A stretch of DNA of 64,000 nucleotides from Polytrichum commune. Taxonomy: Eukaryota; Streptophyta; Polytrichopsida; Polytrichales; Polytrichaceae. The translations under genes and the position numbers were made by a program. Under the pieces are notes generated by a model. It searched no databases. It saw only the letters and a program-made list of their open reading frames with translations, and was not told the origin of the DNA. The stretch's first letter is position 1, and each line of letters opens with the position of its first letter. The stretch is from positions 41,542,001 to 41,606,000 of the forward strand of contig OX485806.1 in the NCBI GenBank assembly GCA_950295325.1, read 5' to 3'. Of the stretch, positions 24,065 through 35,055 are shown in pieces.

Positions 24065-26350
24065 CAATTCGTTTAATCTGTTTGTCTTGAGGCCTGAAAA
24101 CAATTTGGGTTATATGTTGCTTAGGTTGTGATTAGGCCTGAAATCAAATTTTTGACATTAAGATTTGGTCAACAAGGGTCTTAAGTGGGCTGAACTAAAT
24201 GTGAAATCAATTGGGATAGATGTTGCTATGGTTGTGATTAGGCTTGAATCTGATCTAAGTGTGAACTGAGTTTGGGATATTTGTTGCTTAGCTTGTGATG
24301 ATGCCCGACAGCTGATTTCAGTGTGAAGTGAGTGATGGATAGACTTTGGTAAGCTTGTGAATAGGCCTGAATCTGATGTGAGTGTGAAATTTAAGTGTCA
24401 AGTTGTAAAGGTGTTTAGTAGGCCTAAAATCAAATTTCTGAGAGTAAGATTTGGTCAATAAGGTGTGTCTCGGTCTTGGACCCTAGACAAGGGTCTTAAG
24501 TGGACTGAAGTAAGTGTGAAATCAATTGGGTTAGATGTTGCCATGGTTGTGATTAGGCTTGAATTTGTTTTAAGTATCAAGTGAGTTTGGGTTATATGTT
24601 GATAAGGTTGTGATTAGGCCTGAAATCTGATTTAAGTGTCAAGTGTGTTTGGGTTATATGTTGCTTAGGTTGTGATTAAGCCTGAAATATGGTTTAAGTG
24701 TCAAGTTGTTAAGGCTGCTATAAGGCCTGAAATCAAAATTTTGAAAGTCACATTTGTTCAAAATAGTGTGTCTCGGTCCCGAGACACCCTAGACAAGGGT
24801 ATTAAGTGGGCTGACTTCGGTGTGAAATCAATTGGGTTAGAAGATGATAAGGTTGTGATTATGCCTGAATCTGATTTAAGTGTCAAGTGCGTTTGGGTTA
24901 TATGTTGCTTAGGTTGTGATTAGGCCTAAAATCTGATTTAAGTGTCAAGTGCGTTTGGGTTATATGTTTCTTAGGTTGTGATTAGGCCTGAAATCTGAAC
25001 TAAGTTTGAAGTTGTTAAGGCTGACATAAGGCCTGAAATCAAATTTCTGGAAGTCAGCTTTGTTCAAAAAAGTGTGTCTCGGTCCCGAGACACCCTAGAC
25101 AAGGGTCTTATGTGGGCTGAATTAAGTGTGAAGTAATTTCAGATTAGAAGTTGATAAGGTTGTGATTAGGCGTGAATATGATATAAGTGTGAAGTGAGGT
25201 TTGGTTATATGTTGCTTAGGTTGTGTTTAGGCCTGAAATTTGAATTGTTCAAAATAGTGTGTCTCGGTCCCGAGACACCTTGGACAAGGTCTTAACTGGG
25301 CTGAATTATGTGTGAAATCAGTTAGGGTAGGATGTTGGTAAGGTATTTGTTAGGCCTGAAATCAACCTTAAGTGTGAAGTGAGTTTGAATTGGATGTTGG
25401 TAATAATGTCATTAGGCCTGAAATCTAATTTAAGTGTGAAGTTGGTAAAGCCGATATAAGGCCTGAAATCAAATTTTTGAAAGTCACATTTGTTCAAAAT
25501 AGTGTGTCTCGGTCCCAAGACACCCTAGACAAGGGTATTAAGTGGGCTGACTTAAGTGTGAAATCAATTGGGTTAGAAGTTGATAAGGTTGTGATTAGGC
25601 CTGAATCTGATTGAAATGTGAAGTGAGTTTGGGTTATATGTAGCTTAGGTTGTGATTAGGCCTGAAATCTGATTTAAGTTTGAAGTTGTTGAGGCTCATA
25701 TAAGGCCTGAAATCAAATCTCTTAATGTTAGCTTTATTCAAAATAGTGTGTCTCGGTCCCGAGACACCATTGAGAAGGTTATTAAGTGGGCTGACTTAAG
25801 TGTGAAATCAATTGGGTTATAAGTTGATAAGGTTGTGATTAGGCCTGAAATCTGAATTGTTCAAAATATTGTATCTCGGTCCCGAGACACCCTAGACAAG
25901 GTCTTAACTGGGCTGAATTATGTGTGAAATCAGTTAGGGTAGGATGTTGGTAAGGTATTTGTTAGGCCTGAAATCAACCTTAAGTGTGAAGTGAGTTTGA
26001 ATTGGATGTTGGTAATAATGTCGTTAGGCTTGAAATCTTATTTAAGTGTGAAGTTGGAAACGCTGATATAAGGCCTGAAATCAAATTTCCGAAAGTTAGG
26101 TTTGTTCAAAAAAGTGTATCTCGCTCCCTAGACACCCTAGACAAGGGTATTAAGTGGGCTGACTTAAGTGTGAAATCAATTGGGTTATAAGTTGATAAGG
26201 TTGTGATTAGGCCTGAATCTGATTTAAGTGTGAAGTGAGTTTGGGTTATATGTTTCTTAGGTTGTGATTAGGCCTGAAATCAAATTTGATTTTGAATTTA
26301 GTTTAGGCTAAATGTTACTCAGGTTGTGATTAGGCCTCAACTGAATTGTG
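24065..26350 (+). repeat. 61-bp satellite-like array in intron 8
   Basis: The same monomer and palindrome as in intron 3 fill most of the intron between 24045 and 26402. Palindromes lie near 24462, 24768, 25075, 25258, 25502, 25748, 25870 and 26117. Their spacings are close to 5, 5, 3, 4, 4, 2 and 4 monomers. Confidence 0.9.
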
Positions 26351-27824
26351 CATATGCGCTTATTTGAATTCGGGGAGCTTCTATTATATTTTCTTTCCAT
26401 AGATATCTGAGCAAGCTTCTATTATCTATGAAGAAACAGTGAGTCAAGATAGACTGGTTATCAACTTTGAAGTACCCAGCGAGCCCTTATCCTTGGTTGC
26501 ATACATCGAGGATTGTAGAATGAAGTTATGGGACAATGCATTCCCCACCTTCTTTCGAGGGCAGGATGCTTTTAACAAAACTCACGAATTTGAGGGCTTC
26601 AAAGGAACTGACTTGATTGTGAGAAGAGTACTCTTTTGGTAAGATTTATCCTTCTCCAACTAGAATTCTTGTATTTGTCATATTGATTTGGTTGTTCACA
26701 TGGCATGTATTTTGATTGCAAGGTATATAACGATGAGGTTTTTTTTAACCCGCAGGTTTTTCAAGTACGAGCTCCTTGCAAAAGGAGCAATAACAAAAGA
26801 AGATCTCCCAATATTTCTCTCTACATGGCTTGACAGGTCGAACTCAACGTGCATGTTCTCAGCAAATCAGCAGCGGACGTGGTCTACCTCGCATCTCACA
26901 GGAGGTGGATGGTACCTCGACTGTGCTCCTAGTTTCACTCCCTCCTTTGAAACTGAACTTAGGAAGTCGAGGGATGCAGTTGGTGAGTCTTGTGTTGAGA
27001 TGGTTGATTTACAGGGCATTGAAGACGAGCACGAGAGGGCAAAGGCCCTCTCGCGACATCTAGAAGAAGATAGGAAGAAAACGCTTAAGGTGAAGGAAGC
27101 CGAGGAGAAAGCGGCCCAGAAAGAGATGGCAAAACTCCACAACTCTCTGGAGAAGACTAACAAGAGGGGGAAGAAGAAGATGAACCCCCCTCCAGAGCCA
27201 GAATGTAAGAGCCCACCTGCGCCTAGTCCTACATATGACTCTGGTTCTCATGCTCCAATTCAGTCTAGAGGAACCAAACGCGATTCCTCCTATGAGCAGT
27301 TAAGCCAAGGAATCCCTGTTTTCACATCGGTTGAGGAGAATGATGGCCAAGTTGGGGAGTGGATTAAAAACTTCTCACTAGAGCAAGTCCTTGGTGGCGA
27401 CACGAGCAACTTGAGTCCATTATATGACGAGTTAAAGAGCTTCATTTCTAAGGTACCATACTGCTCAACAGCTTTGCTTTGTTTATGTTTTCATTCAATT
27501 CTAATTCTCAAGCTGCGGAGTCCCATGAATGAGTTCTCAAGTTTCTTTCAATCATTCGTAGGTCATCATTCTCATTACAATGACATCCAACACATTTCTT
27601 TGTTAGTTTTCATTGTATGAAAACTTCAGCATTTGCTTAAGTCATTGACTTCTATCTGTTTTTGTATGTTATATGCGATTTCATTACATACACATCTCCT
27701 TCTCATGTATTTGATCTCGAAGTCAATTAATTGATTCACATTAATTCAGAACGGTGTCAAGTTAGAATGTGTGCAATCTTTGATTTTCTTGTCGGAGTTT
27801 TGATAAATTTATTTTCATGCGCAG

Positions 27825-28922
27825 CACTCAAGTGACAAAGGCCGACGCTACAAAGGATCTGCTGCGGAAGTACCCTGTGTGGACTTGATTCTTGCAGATC
27901 TTCCAGAGGGCCTTCTTGTTCCAGGAATTTCGAATCCACCTTCGTCTATTCCCGCCTGGAACATAGAACCTGAGGATTGGTTTCAAACAATCTTTGATTT
28001 TGCAGACCATCACCTCCAAGACGATGGGGCGATAATTTTGTTCCATCCTTTTCGAATGTCTACAAAGTCAATCATTCTTGGGTACTATTCCACGTATGGA
28101 TTTGCTGTTTGCAAAGAGTGGTGGGGGATGAACAAGCTTCACCTGACGTCACCAATTAATCCAGTCTTGACTGTGAGTTCATTTTATGATATGACTTATT
28201 GCTAATTTGATTGATAGTTGTATCTTATGTTATTAATCTTGTGAAACTAATCTTCCATTTCATTTGTTGGAATGTGCTTAATGATTTTTATCTTATTTCG
28301 TAAGTAAAGTAATTAACTGTTTTTGTAATCTGCAGACCATGAGGTTTGGAATAACTTTAGTTTTGAGGAGCATTCCGGAGGTGCGTGCTTCCAGATTTTG
28401 CTTTCAACACATCCCTGCACTAGACCGTCACGGGGTTGATGTGGCACGGGATGACATTCTCCAGAACCTGGTGTCAAGGGAGGATCAGTTAATGGATGGA
28501 TCCACCCCTTGGCGTGGTCCTCGCGAAAAATCCCTCGCCCTTATACAGATGCTCATTCAGGCATCTTCTTCACCCGGGGATATTGTTCTAGACTGCTCTA
28601 CAACTACAGGTACGTTGAACATCTCTTCATGTTTAAGTAAATAACCGTTGACCATTTCATGTTAATTAATTTTTATGTTGTTTGAGAACTGAACTTCATT
28701 GTTTTCTTATTTTGCAGGAGTTTCTATTCATGCGTGCCGCAATGTGAACCGTCACATTGCGGCATTAGAGGCTGACAAGGCAATTTTTGAAGCCTTGATC
28801 GCTCCTCTAATTCGATCTGCTTCGGCCATAGAAGTGAAATCAAGAGATGTTGTCATGTCAGAGGATCCACATAGCGAAATCATTGTTGTTCAGAAGATCG
28901 TGAAGAAGTCAAGGTTTAGTAA
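27825..28922 (+). other. Methyltransferase-like domain (exons 11-13)
   Basis: Exon 11 has VDLILADLPEGLL, which fits motif IV of amino methyltransferases (D-P-P-Y type) but reads D-L-P-E. A helix and strand (LQDDGAIILFHPF) and YGFAVCKEWWGMNKLHL follow. Exon 12 has REKSLALIQMLIQASSSPGD, like the block before motif I. Across the exon 12/13 join comes IVLDCSTTTGVSIHACRN and then IAALEADKAIFEAL, matching a motif I (D-P-F-x-G-x-G) that reads D-C-S-T-T-T-G. The IV-then-I order is that of the beta class. The changed key residues make catalysis doubtful. Confidence 0.65.
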
Positions 28923-29310
28923 GTGAGTATAGCTACTATTTCTACTACTAGTGATATATTTTCTTATTTGCTTTCATATGAGGCGGTTTTATGACCATGT
29001 TGCCATTTGCATTTGCAGAAGCGGTAATTTGAGATACCCTTATCACCGCGCTTTTTTTTGTGACCCTAAGTTCTATCCAAGCCCTCCAAAGTCATGGCGG
29101 CTCCCTTCATACGCAAATGATGTTGCCAATGAATTAGCGGAAGGTTCATATCGTACTTTTAGACCTAAGGAGTTGATGCTAAACGGTATAGAGTATGTTG
29201 ATTTAGAAGCTATTGAGTCTGAGGATGAAGGTTCTTCAGATGCAGATATTACAGATTCTAAAGTCTCTGTAGCATTATTTGATAATTGTGATTTCGATTA
29301 TATGTCTTAG

Positions 29311-30755
29311 GTAGAATTTTGTGTCTTATTGCTTGTATAATAATATATTTTTGCATTTGATTGTTAATTGTCCGTTTAGTGCGGTAATCTTCATGGTTTT
29401 CCTTAGACAGTGAATTATATTTTGTAATGCCTTCTTACACTCTTACCCTACACCCTCCTTGCACTCTATTATTCAATAAGACATAGAGGTAAACTACCTC
29501 ATTATCCACCATAGCATCATCCATGTAAAAAAATTCAAAACAAAAAACAAAAAACATAAAGAAATGTAGTTGTAAAAATATAGATCAAAACATGAAACAA
29601 AGACTAAGGAAAACTAAACCGAAAAACTAAACCAAAAAATTAAAGATGATAAGTATAGAATATCAATACGTTTTTTAGAATTACAAAAAATAAGAAGATA
29701 GACTGGAAGAAGAATGGAAGAATAAAAAAATCAGAAGATAGAATGGAAGAAGAATGGAATAACCCAAAAAAGGCTTGTGCATAAAATATGGACAACATCC
29801 TATGTTTTTGGTTCAAATCAAACATCAAACCCCAAGAAATCCGAGGCCATATCCAAAGTGGCCACTCCCACATGGAATCTGAACCACTTGGCATGCCGAA
29901 ACTCAACCTGAAACCAATGATTTCATGTCAAATTTATGGAGTCAGGTTGAATGTAGCTAAGCATGAAACCCAAACATGGCATGCCCACATTCAACCGGAA
30001 ACCATAAACTTTAATTCACCCTAAATATAAAACCCCTAGGCCTTGTCCAAAGTGGCCATGCCGAGACCGAACATGAAATCTAAGCCATTGGGCATGTCGA
30101 GACCCAAATTGATACCAATGATTCGATTTCAAATTTATGGAGTCAGGTTGAATGTAGCTAGACATGAAACCCAAACATGGCATGCCTGCATTCCATCTGA
30201 AATCATAAACTTGACCTCAAATCAAACAGCAAACCCCAAGGCCAACAGACCTCGGATCCGAGGCCTTCTGCAAAGTAGCCCCTCCACTTGAAATGCCGAA
30301 ACCCACCCAGAAACCACCAACTTTATACACAATCAAAATTTAGGGGCTCAAGCCATGAGGCCTCGGGTCCGAGGCCTTCTCCCAGTGGGACTTCATCCAC
30401 CTCAAATGACAACCTGTAACCATCCGAGACCCATTCCCAACCTACAAACCTTATACCCAATCTGAAATGATACTGCAGCCATGAGGCCTCAGATCCGAGG
30501 CCTTCTCCCAGTGGGACTTAATCGACCTCAAATGACATCTTGTAACCATCCGAGAGCCATTCCCAACCTACAAACCTTATAAGAGAAGGTGCAAGCAAAT
30601 ACCGTAACAGTATAAGTTCATCAACCACGTTTATAGGTTCTTTTGTCAATAAAATTGTCAATAAATATTTCAAAAGTTAGCTCTACACCGCGGTCATAGG
30701 GCATGTTTCACCACACAAAATTTCAATATTCTAGAAAACTCACCGCTCACCGCTC
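29311..30755. other. MULE right subterminal region, repeats and palindromes
   Basis: No gene is seen. It holds A-rich sequence (29520-29770) and two related units about 200 bp apart that share TTTATGGAGTCAGGTTGAAT (about 29933 and 30134). A 126-bp direct repeat starts at 30351 and 30477. The perfect palindrome CCTCGGATCCGAGG is at 30250-30263, with near copies at 30361-30374 and 30487-30500. Confidence 0.7.
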
Positions 30756-30787
30756 ACCGCTCACCGCTCGCAAAATAGCTTTTCCCC
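30741..30787 (-). repeat. MULE right terminal inverted repeat
   Basis: On the minus strand the end starts GGGGAAAAGCTATTTTGCG, then GAGCGGT repeated about four times (the left end has about two). The part matching the left end is 30756-30787. The target duplication GAACAGATG follows at 30788-30796. Confidence 0.88.
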
Positions 30788-30796
30788 GAACAGATG

Positions 30797-32492
30797 CACT
30801 CCACCCTATTATTGCAAATGCATTCCATCACAATCACGTCCTGACCGGATTGTCCACCACAACGATTGCAGCTTGATCTTGACTCCTGCAGTAATTATCA
30901 CCTTCCCCAACCCAACAATGCAAGCAAACTCAAGTTGTTGACAAGTCCGACCTTGCAATTGCCTCTTGCAACTTACGATTGATTCTAAACTAGAATGAGA
31001 TTCAAGGTTACGAACATTCAAAGTGCAGCCAACCCCAATCGTTTTGAGTGGCGGATTGTGTTTGTCTTGCAGCAAGACTATTTGTTACTCCGATCATAAT
31101 CTCGCAATTCAATCTACCCCCACCTAGCTAATGTTGATACATAATGACAGTCACTAAGATTCACCCCCTTCCCCAATAGTTCCATCCTCAATTGCCTACT
31201 TAGGGAAGTAATTGGTTTGTTGGGTTTAGATGTTGCATTCATTACACCTCATGTCATGAACTGATATTGAATCGTCTCATTTATCCCTACACAACCACAC
31301 AACCACACAACCACACAACCACACAACCACACAACCACACAACCACACAACCACACAACCACACAACCACACAACCACACAACCACACTACCAATCAACC
31401 TACTTACGGTCAAAGTCTAATGCTCATAAGTGATGCTAGATGAAATCCTTAAATTCAAAAACAAACACCAAATCTTGTGTTGATTGATCTGTGACTGACG
31501 CAAAGCTATGTTGTAGCTGTTGCTTTGCCGATCGAAGTGCTTCCTAATGCCGCCATTACCCAGCATAGGCAACCCTTATGCGATCAGTGTTTCCTTGTTT
31601 TACCTGGGAGTGGATTGATAGGTTGTAGCTGGTTGGACTCTACTTGCCCGAACATAGGGTTGCGGTGACCAAGTCTAGTGTCATGAAGCTCTTCTTTGTT
31701 GCTTATTATTGGGTTTTTCTTTGTCATTGCCTATCTTAATCTCCCCATGAGCCAACCCAAATCGCTTACTCTCCTCACTCCCACCACATGTGTCTCATTT
31801 CCTACTAATCATGCAGAACACTGCTTAGATCTCACTTCCCCTCATTAAAATGATGTCTTGAACTGCTAATTCATTAGCCTTCGCGGCGCACTCATTCACT
31901 CATGCACACCAAAGATGAGAACCACCGAATGGCAATAACACCCCAACAAAACTGCTCACGATCTACCCTCTCCGAATGACCAGATTATTGTCCACCCCTT
32001 AGCCTTTTTTTGGCCACTTCTTACACCATCAGGCCAAAGGCTCTTGCCTCCCCATCTAACTACTCCAGAATTTTCACACCCCCCTTGCTCACGCCATGGC
32101 CCGATGTGCACCAAAATCTCCCTCTCTGATTTAGCAACACCCTAAGCCCTCCGCATGCCTTTCTCGGTTCGTCTCCCTCTCTCCCTCACAATGAGACCCC
32201 CTTCCTAGCTCCTGGAGACCCTTCCAAGCTTCTCCTTTTTTTCATGCGTTGCCCGGCATCTTCGGGTCGCCCGAAAAAAAATGGAATACTCTCGATTTTT
32301 TTTTTACTCCCCTTGGCTCTTGCTTCTCAACTTGACTTGACTTAACATACCTTAATTATTACCTAATTTAAGTTCCTTTTGTTTATTTTCTTTTTGTTTT
32401 GTGTGTCTCTTAGGTTCTTAATTTTTTTTCAACGTCAACATACATTACCCTTGGATTAATTATGCATGTGACCACAATTTTGGGCTCATACA
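30797..32492 (+). repeat. R4 element, right arm
   Basis: This continues the R4 repeat broken at 9063 and ends TTTTGGGCTCATACA. The same ending, GGGCTCACACA, appears on the minus strand at about 37073, and a weaker form at about 55408. A GC-rich motif, CATCTTCGGGTCGCCCGAA, near 32248-32270 has relatives on the minus strand near 35240-35275 and 37285-37315. No gene is supported. Copia sequence resumes just after it. Confidence 0.6.
31286..31388 (+). repeat. (AACCACAC)n minisatellite
   Basis: An 8-bp unit is repeated about twelve times without visible change, inside the right arm of R4. Confidence 0.95.
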
Positions 32493-32676
32493 CACGTATC
32501 AATGTACAACATCACTTCATTATATAGAAACTGGAAAATGAAGAGATATGTTTAAACTATAGTCCAACAGAGGATATGATAGCGGACGTGTGAACCAAAG
32601 GACTTGCAAAAGATAGACATCAAACATTAACATAGACAATGGATTCAAGAGCCTTTGACTACTCGCAAAGTGGGAG
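32493..32676 (+). pseudogene. Copia RNase H tail and polypurine tract (continues 8258)
   Basis: The broken frame reads NVQHHFI, then LNYSPTEDMIADV, a stop, and TKGLAKDRH. This corresponds to the end of copia RNase H just past the point where the 6540-8258 copy stops. A polypurine tract, AAAGTGGGAG, at 32667-32676 abuts the 3' LTR. Confidence 0.8.
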
Positions 32677-33030
32677 TGTAGAGGATAGAGCATTAGATTG
32701 CTTGTAATCAATAGATATATAAAAAAATAGGCATGCAAAAAAGAAGTTAGAATAAAACTACCATACTAGTTTGAAGAGGGACAAGAGTTATCCCATATTG
32801 TTTGTCTGAACCAATGAAGAGAAAAAAAACAATAAAAAACAAAGCAAAGAGATGATGACACCATCTCACTCCAAACATTGTTCATATGCCTTTATATAGG
32901 TGTCTATACTTGTGCAGTCTTATCTCCCATGGATTCCTATATTTTTAATTGGCATTGATTTTAGGTTTGGAGCATTGAGACTACATTTATGCTAGTGCCC
33001 ATACCTATAACATTTACTCCATCTCCAACA
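32677..33030 (+). repeat. 3' LTR of the split copia element
   Basis: The LTR starts TGTAGAGGATAG right after the polypurine tract and probably ends CTCCAACA near 33030, giving about 354 bp. The 3' limit is by TG...CA only, because no 5' LTR is in view to compare. Confidence 0.6.
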
Positions 33031-33158
33031 ACAATTAACTTGCAAATTGAAGTCTATTTTTTTGCTATACAATATTTTATTATTTTATACTCTCCTTTAG
33101 ATCATGTGTTACCTGAATTTATTATTAAATAATTAATGAATGATAAAATTGTGAGCCC

Positions 33159-35050
33159 TGTCGAGGCCACCTTCAACCCTCAGCCTTAGACGGTGTAACC
33201 CGCTGCTGAACCGGTTTACACAGACACTACACCTATCAAAATTAGCTTGTACATAATTTCCTCAAACTTCGAAGGTGGTCTGATGCATAGCGTTTCTAAT
33301 AATTGGTATGATGTTTTCTCTTAGGGAATCTCTAAGGAGAAAGTGCCCTAAGTTTTCAAGCTTATGTTCCCCTAAATCCTAATGTCGAGGTTAAGTGTCT
33401 CAGAGACACTCCATTCTTGTAAACAATATCTTTCATGGTTTGGATACTTAGTCCCGTTCCTATCTTCTCATATAATCTAAGAATGCTTTATTAATAGAGT
33501 ATGTAGCTTTGATAGATCTCAAGCATACTTCCTCACTAATGTAAATCAATTCACTTAGATAGTATTCAAGTATAAGAATTTCCTCATTCACTTATCATGA
33601 ATTCTTTCATCAAAGAGTTTGTTCCATTTCCTATTCAAATTCTCATTCCTCTAAATCTTTTGCTGTCATTTAGAATTTCCTTTGATTGATGAGGTAGGAT
33701 TATTGAGATGGAATCTTAATCTTGCTCGAGATTTGTGTGGTGATTGATGTGGCCCAATTGTCTGCCACTTCCTTTGTCCTCTCGAGATGATGCTTTCCAC
33801 CTTGCCCTTTTGATGTCCGCTAAATTTAGCTAAATCCGTATTTTATTTTCTCCAACATTTCTAAGTTCCAAAGTTGAATTATGGCCTTGAATCTCTAAGT
33901 CCTCCAAATTATCAATCTTCCGATGCCTTCAAGAATGCCCTCATCTTCAAAATGCCTTAGTCTTCAAAACGATCTTCTTCAATAAGCCTTCGGCCTCAAA
34001 TTGCCTTAGTCCTCAAAAAGTTCTTCTTCAATTATCCTGTGTCTTCAAAATTGCCTCCGATCTTGGAGTGAATCTTCTTAGTCTTCAAAACGCCTTTGGT
34101 CTTGAAAGAATCTTCGGCCTCGCGGGCCTTCAGTCTCGCGGTCCTCCGGTTTTCGAGTAAATTCGCGGTCCTCCGGTCTTCGTAAATTCGCTCCCAATAA
34201 ATTCCTTTCGACGCTCACATTGAATAGTTCGTATTTGAGAATGAGGTGCTTTAGGGCCCCTAAGTGCCCTCTTTATATAGGGTCTAAAATCTATGCGTTT
34301 TCTAATTGGGCGGTTAGGCCTTAGTCCCCTAATACCATATGTAGGGATCGGCTATTTTAAGTCTTGTATCTACTTATAGTCTAATTTTAGTACAGGCGTA
34401 TCCATTTTAGTAATGAGCACATGCTCAAATTAAATGTTCATGTGGTATGCATATGATGTAATCCTCTTCTTTTCTACATGTGCCTAGGGAATTCGGTTTC
34501 CATCCATAGGCTCCGTTCATTCAAAATACCAATATTCATTGCCGAATGGTTGAGGTGGTTGCGTCCCAAGGGATTCTCATCCCTTGGCATTGTCTTTCAT
34601 CTACATCCATTAAATGAGTAAGTACGTGTCCACTAAGTGAGAACTAAGTGTTTACTATTTCCTAAACCTAATCTACTCATGTCCATATCCGTTCTCGCCG
34701 GCCTAGTCTCGTTCCCGAGGTCTCTTCTCGTTCCCGATAAGCTAAAACCCTAATGGAGATTGTGATGTCCCCGTAAGGCCGCCCCTCAGTCGCTTCGAGT
34801 TGGCTCCCCGTGCCTTTAAGTACTTGACCAAACAGGTCCTTGGACAGTGCCCTTCCTACCCACCGATCCAGGCTTCTCCAGCCTGGCTCGCTCCCGAGCC
34901 TCCACCTGGCCTCGTCTTCAGCTCCTGGCTATGTCTCCGCCCCCCTCGCCTACTCGGTGCCGCTCCTCGGTCACCTGCTATTGCTACTCCATTCGGTGTT
35001 GGTTACTCTGCATCTGTGCTTGTTACCCTCTTATGCTTGTTGGATCTACA
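33159..35050 (+). mobile_element. R2 solo LTR, copy B, with target duplication AGCCC
   Basis: This 1,892-bp copy starts TGTCGAGG and ends GGATCTACA. It is flanked by AGCCC at 33154-33158 and 35051-35055. A TATA-like TTTATATAG lies near 34271-34280. The variable block above it has CTTCAAAA and CGGTCCTCCGGTCTTCG repeats instead of the CACC units of copies A and D. The Pro/Ser-rich open frames after the TATA are not conserved between copies, so they are not called as genes. Confidence 0.8.
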
Positions 35051-35055
35051 AGCCC

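Larger units (their letters stand above)
15724..29310 (+). pseudogene. 14-exon MULE cargo gene with DNA-methyltransferase-like domain, two breaks
   Basis: Proposed exons: 15724-15912, 16032-16103, 16196-16276, 22279-22365, 22456-23124, 23228-23423, 23545-23736, 23826-24044, 26403-26638, 26756-27452, 27825-28172, 28336-28609, 28718-28922, 29019-29310. All introns are GT-AG and the phases agree, except that exon 5 is off by one base. The product would be about 1,250 residues. It has a Gly/Lys-rich start, an acidic stretch (SSDEGQDEDEDGLGDKD), an unrecognised middle, a charged likely coiled coil in exon 10, and a C-terminal beta-class (N4/N6) methyltransferase-like region in exons 11-13. Exon 14 adds an acidic tail ending DFDYMS. 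Exon 5 has a frameshift (frame 1 meets TGA at 22858; the other frame continues as EVSEADKASWG) and a TGA at 23042-23044. The role is unknown; marking or unmarking of the element's DNA is only a guess. Confidence 0.7.
9064..30787. mobile_element. Giant three-gene MULE (Mutator-like transposon)
   Basis: The element is bounded by matching inverted ends that share AGCTATTTTGCGAGCGGT and by a 9-bp direct duplication. In order it holds a minus-strand transposase, a small minus-strand gene broken by a CACTA element, and a long plus-strand gene with a DNA-methyltransferase-like domain. Two introns of the long gene contain about 8 kb of 61-bp repeats. At 21.7 kb it is large for a MULE. Cargo genes are known in MULEs (for example mudrB, the VANC genes of VANDAL elements, and ULP1-like proteases). 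A methyltransferase-like cargo is not one I recognise. The transposase has a premature TAG and the cargo gene two breaks, so this copy is probably not autonomous now. Confidence 0.9.

Noticed and set aside
17585-26190. Recurrent short frames starting MCEVGK or MDVG... in the arrays
   Set aside because: They recur because the repeat recurs. The 61-bp and 244-bp periods are not multiples of three, so no long repeat protein can be read.
16440-26350. CRISPR-like array of repeats
   Set aside because: The units are continuous 61-bp tandem monomers without unique spacers, sit in introns and belong to a eukaryotic transposon.
26716-26755. Earlier acceptor (GCAAG, ending 26722) for exon 10
   Set aside because: It keeps frame and adds residues, but the T-rich tract before CGCAG at 26751-26755 makes the later site more likely. 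Transcripts could show either.
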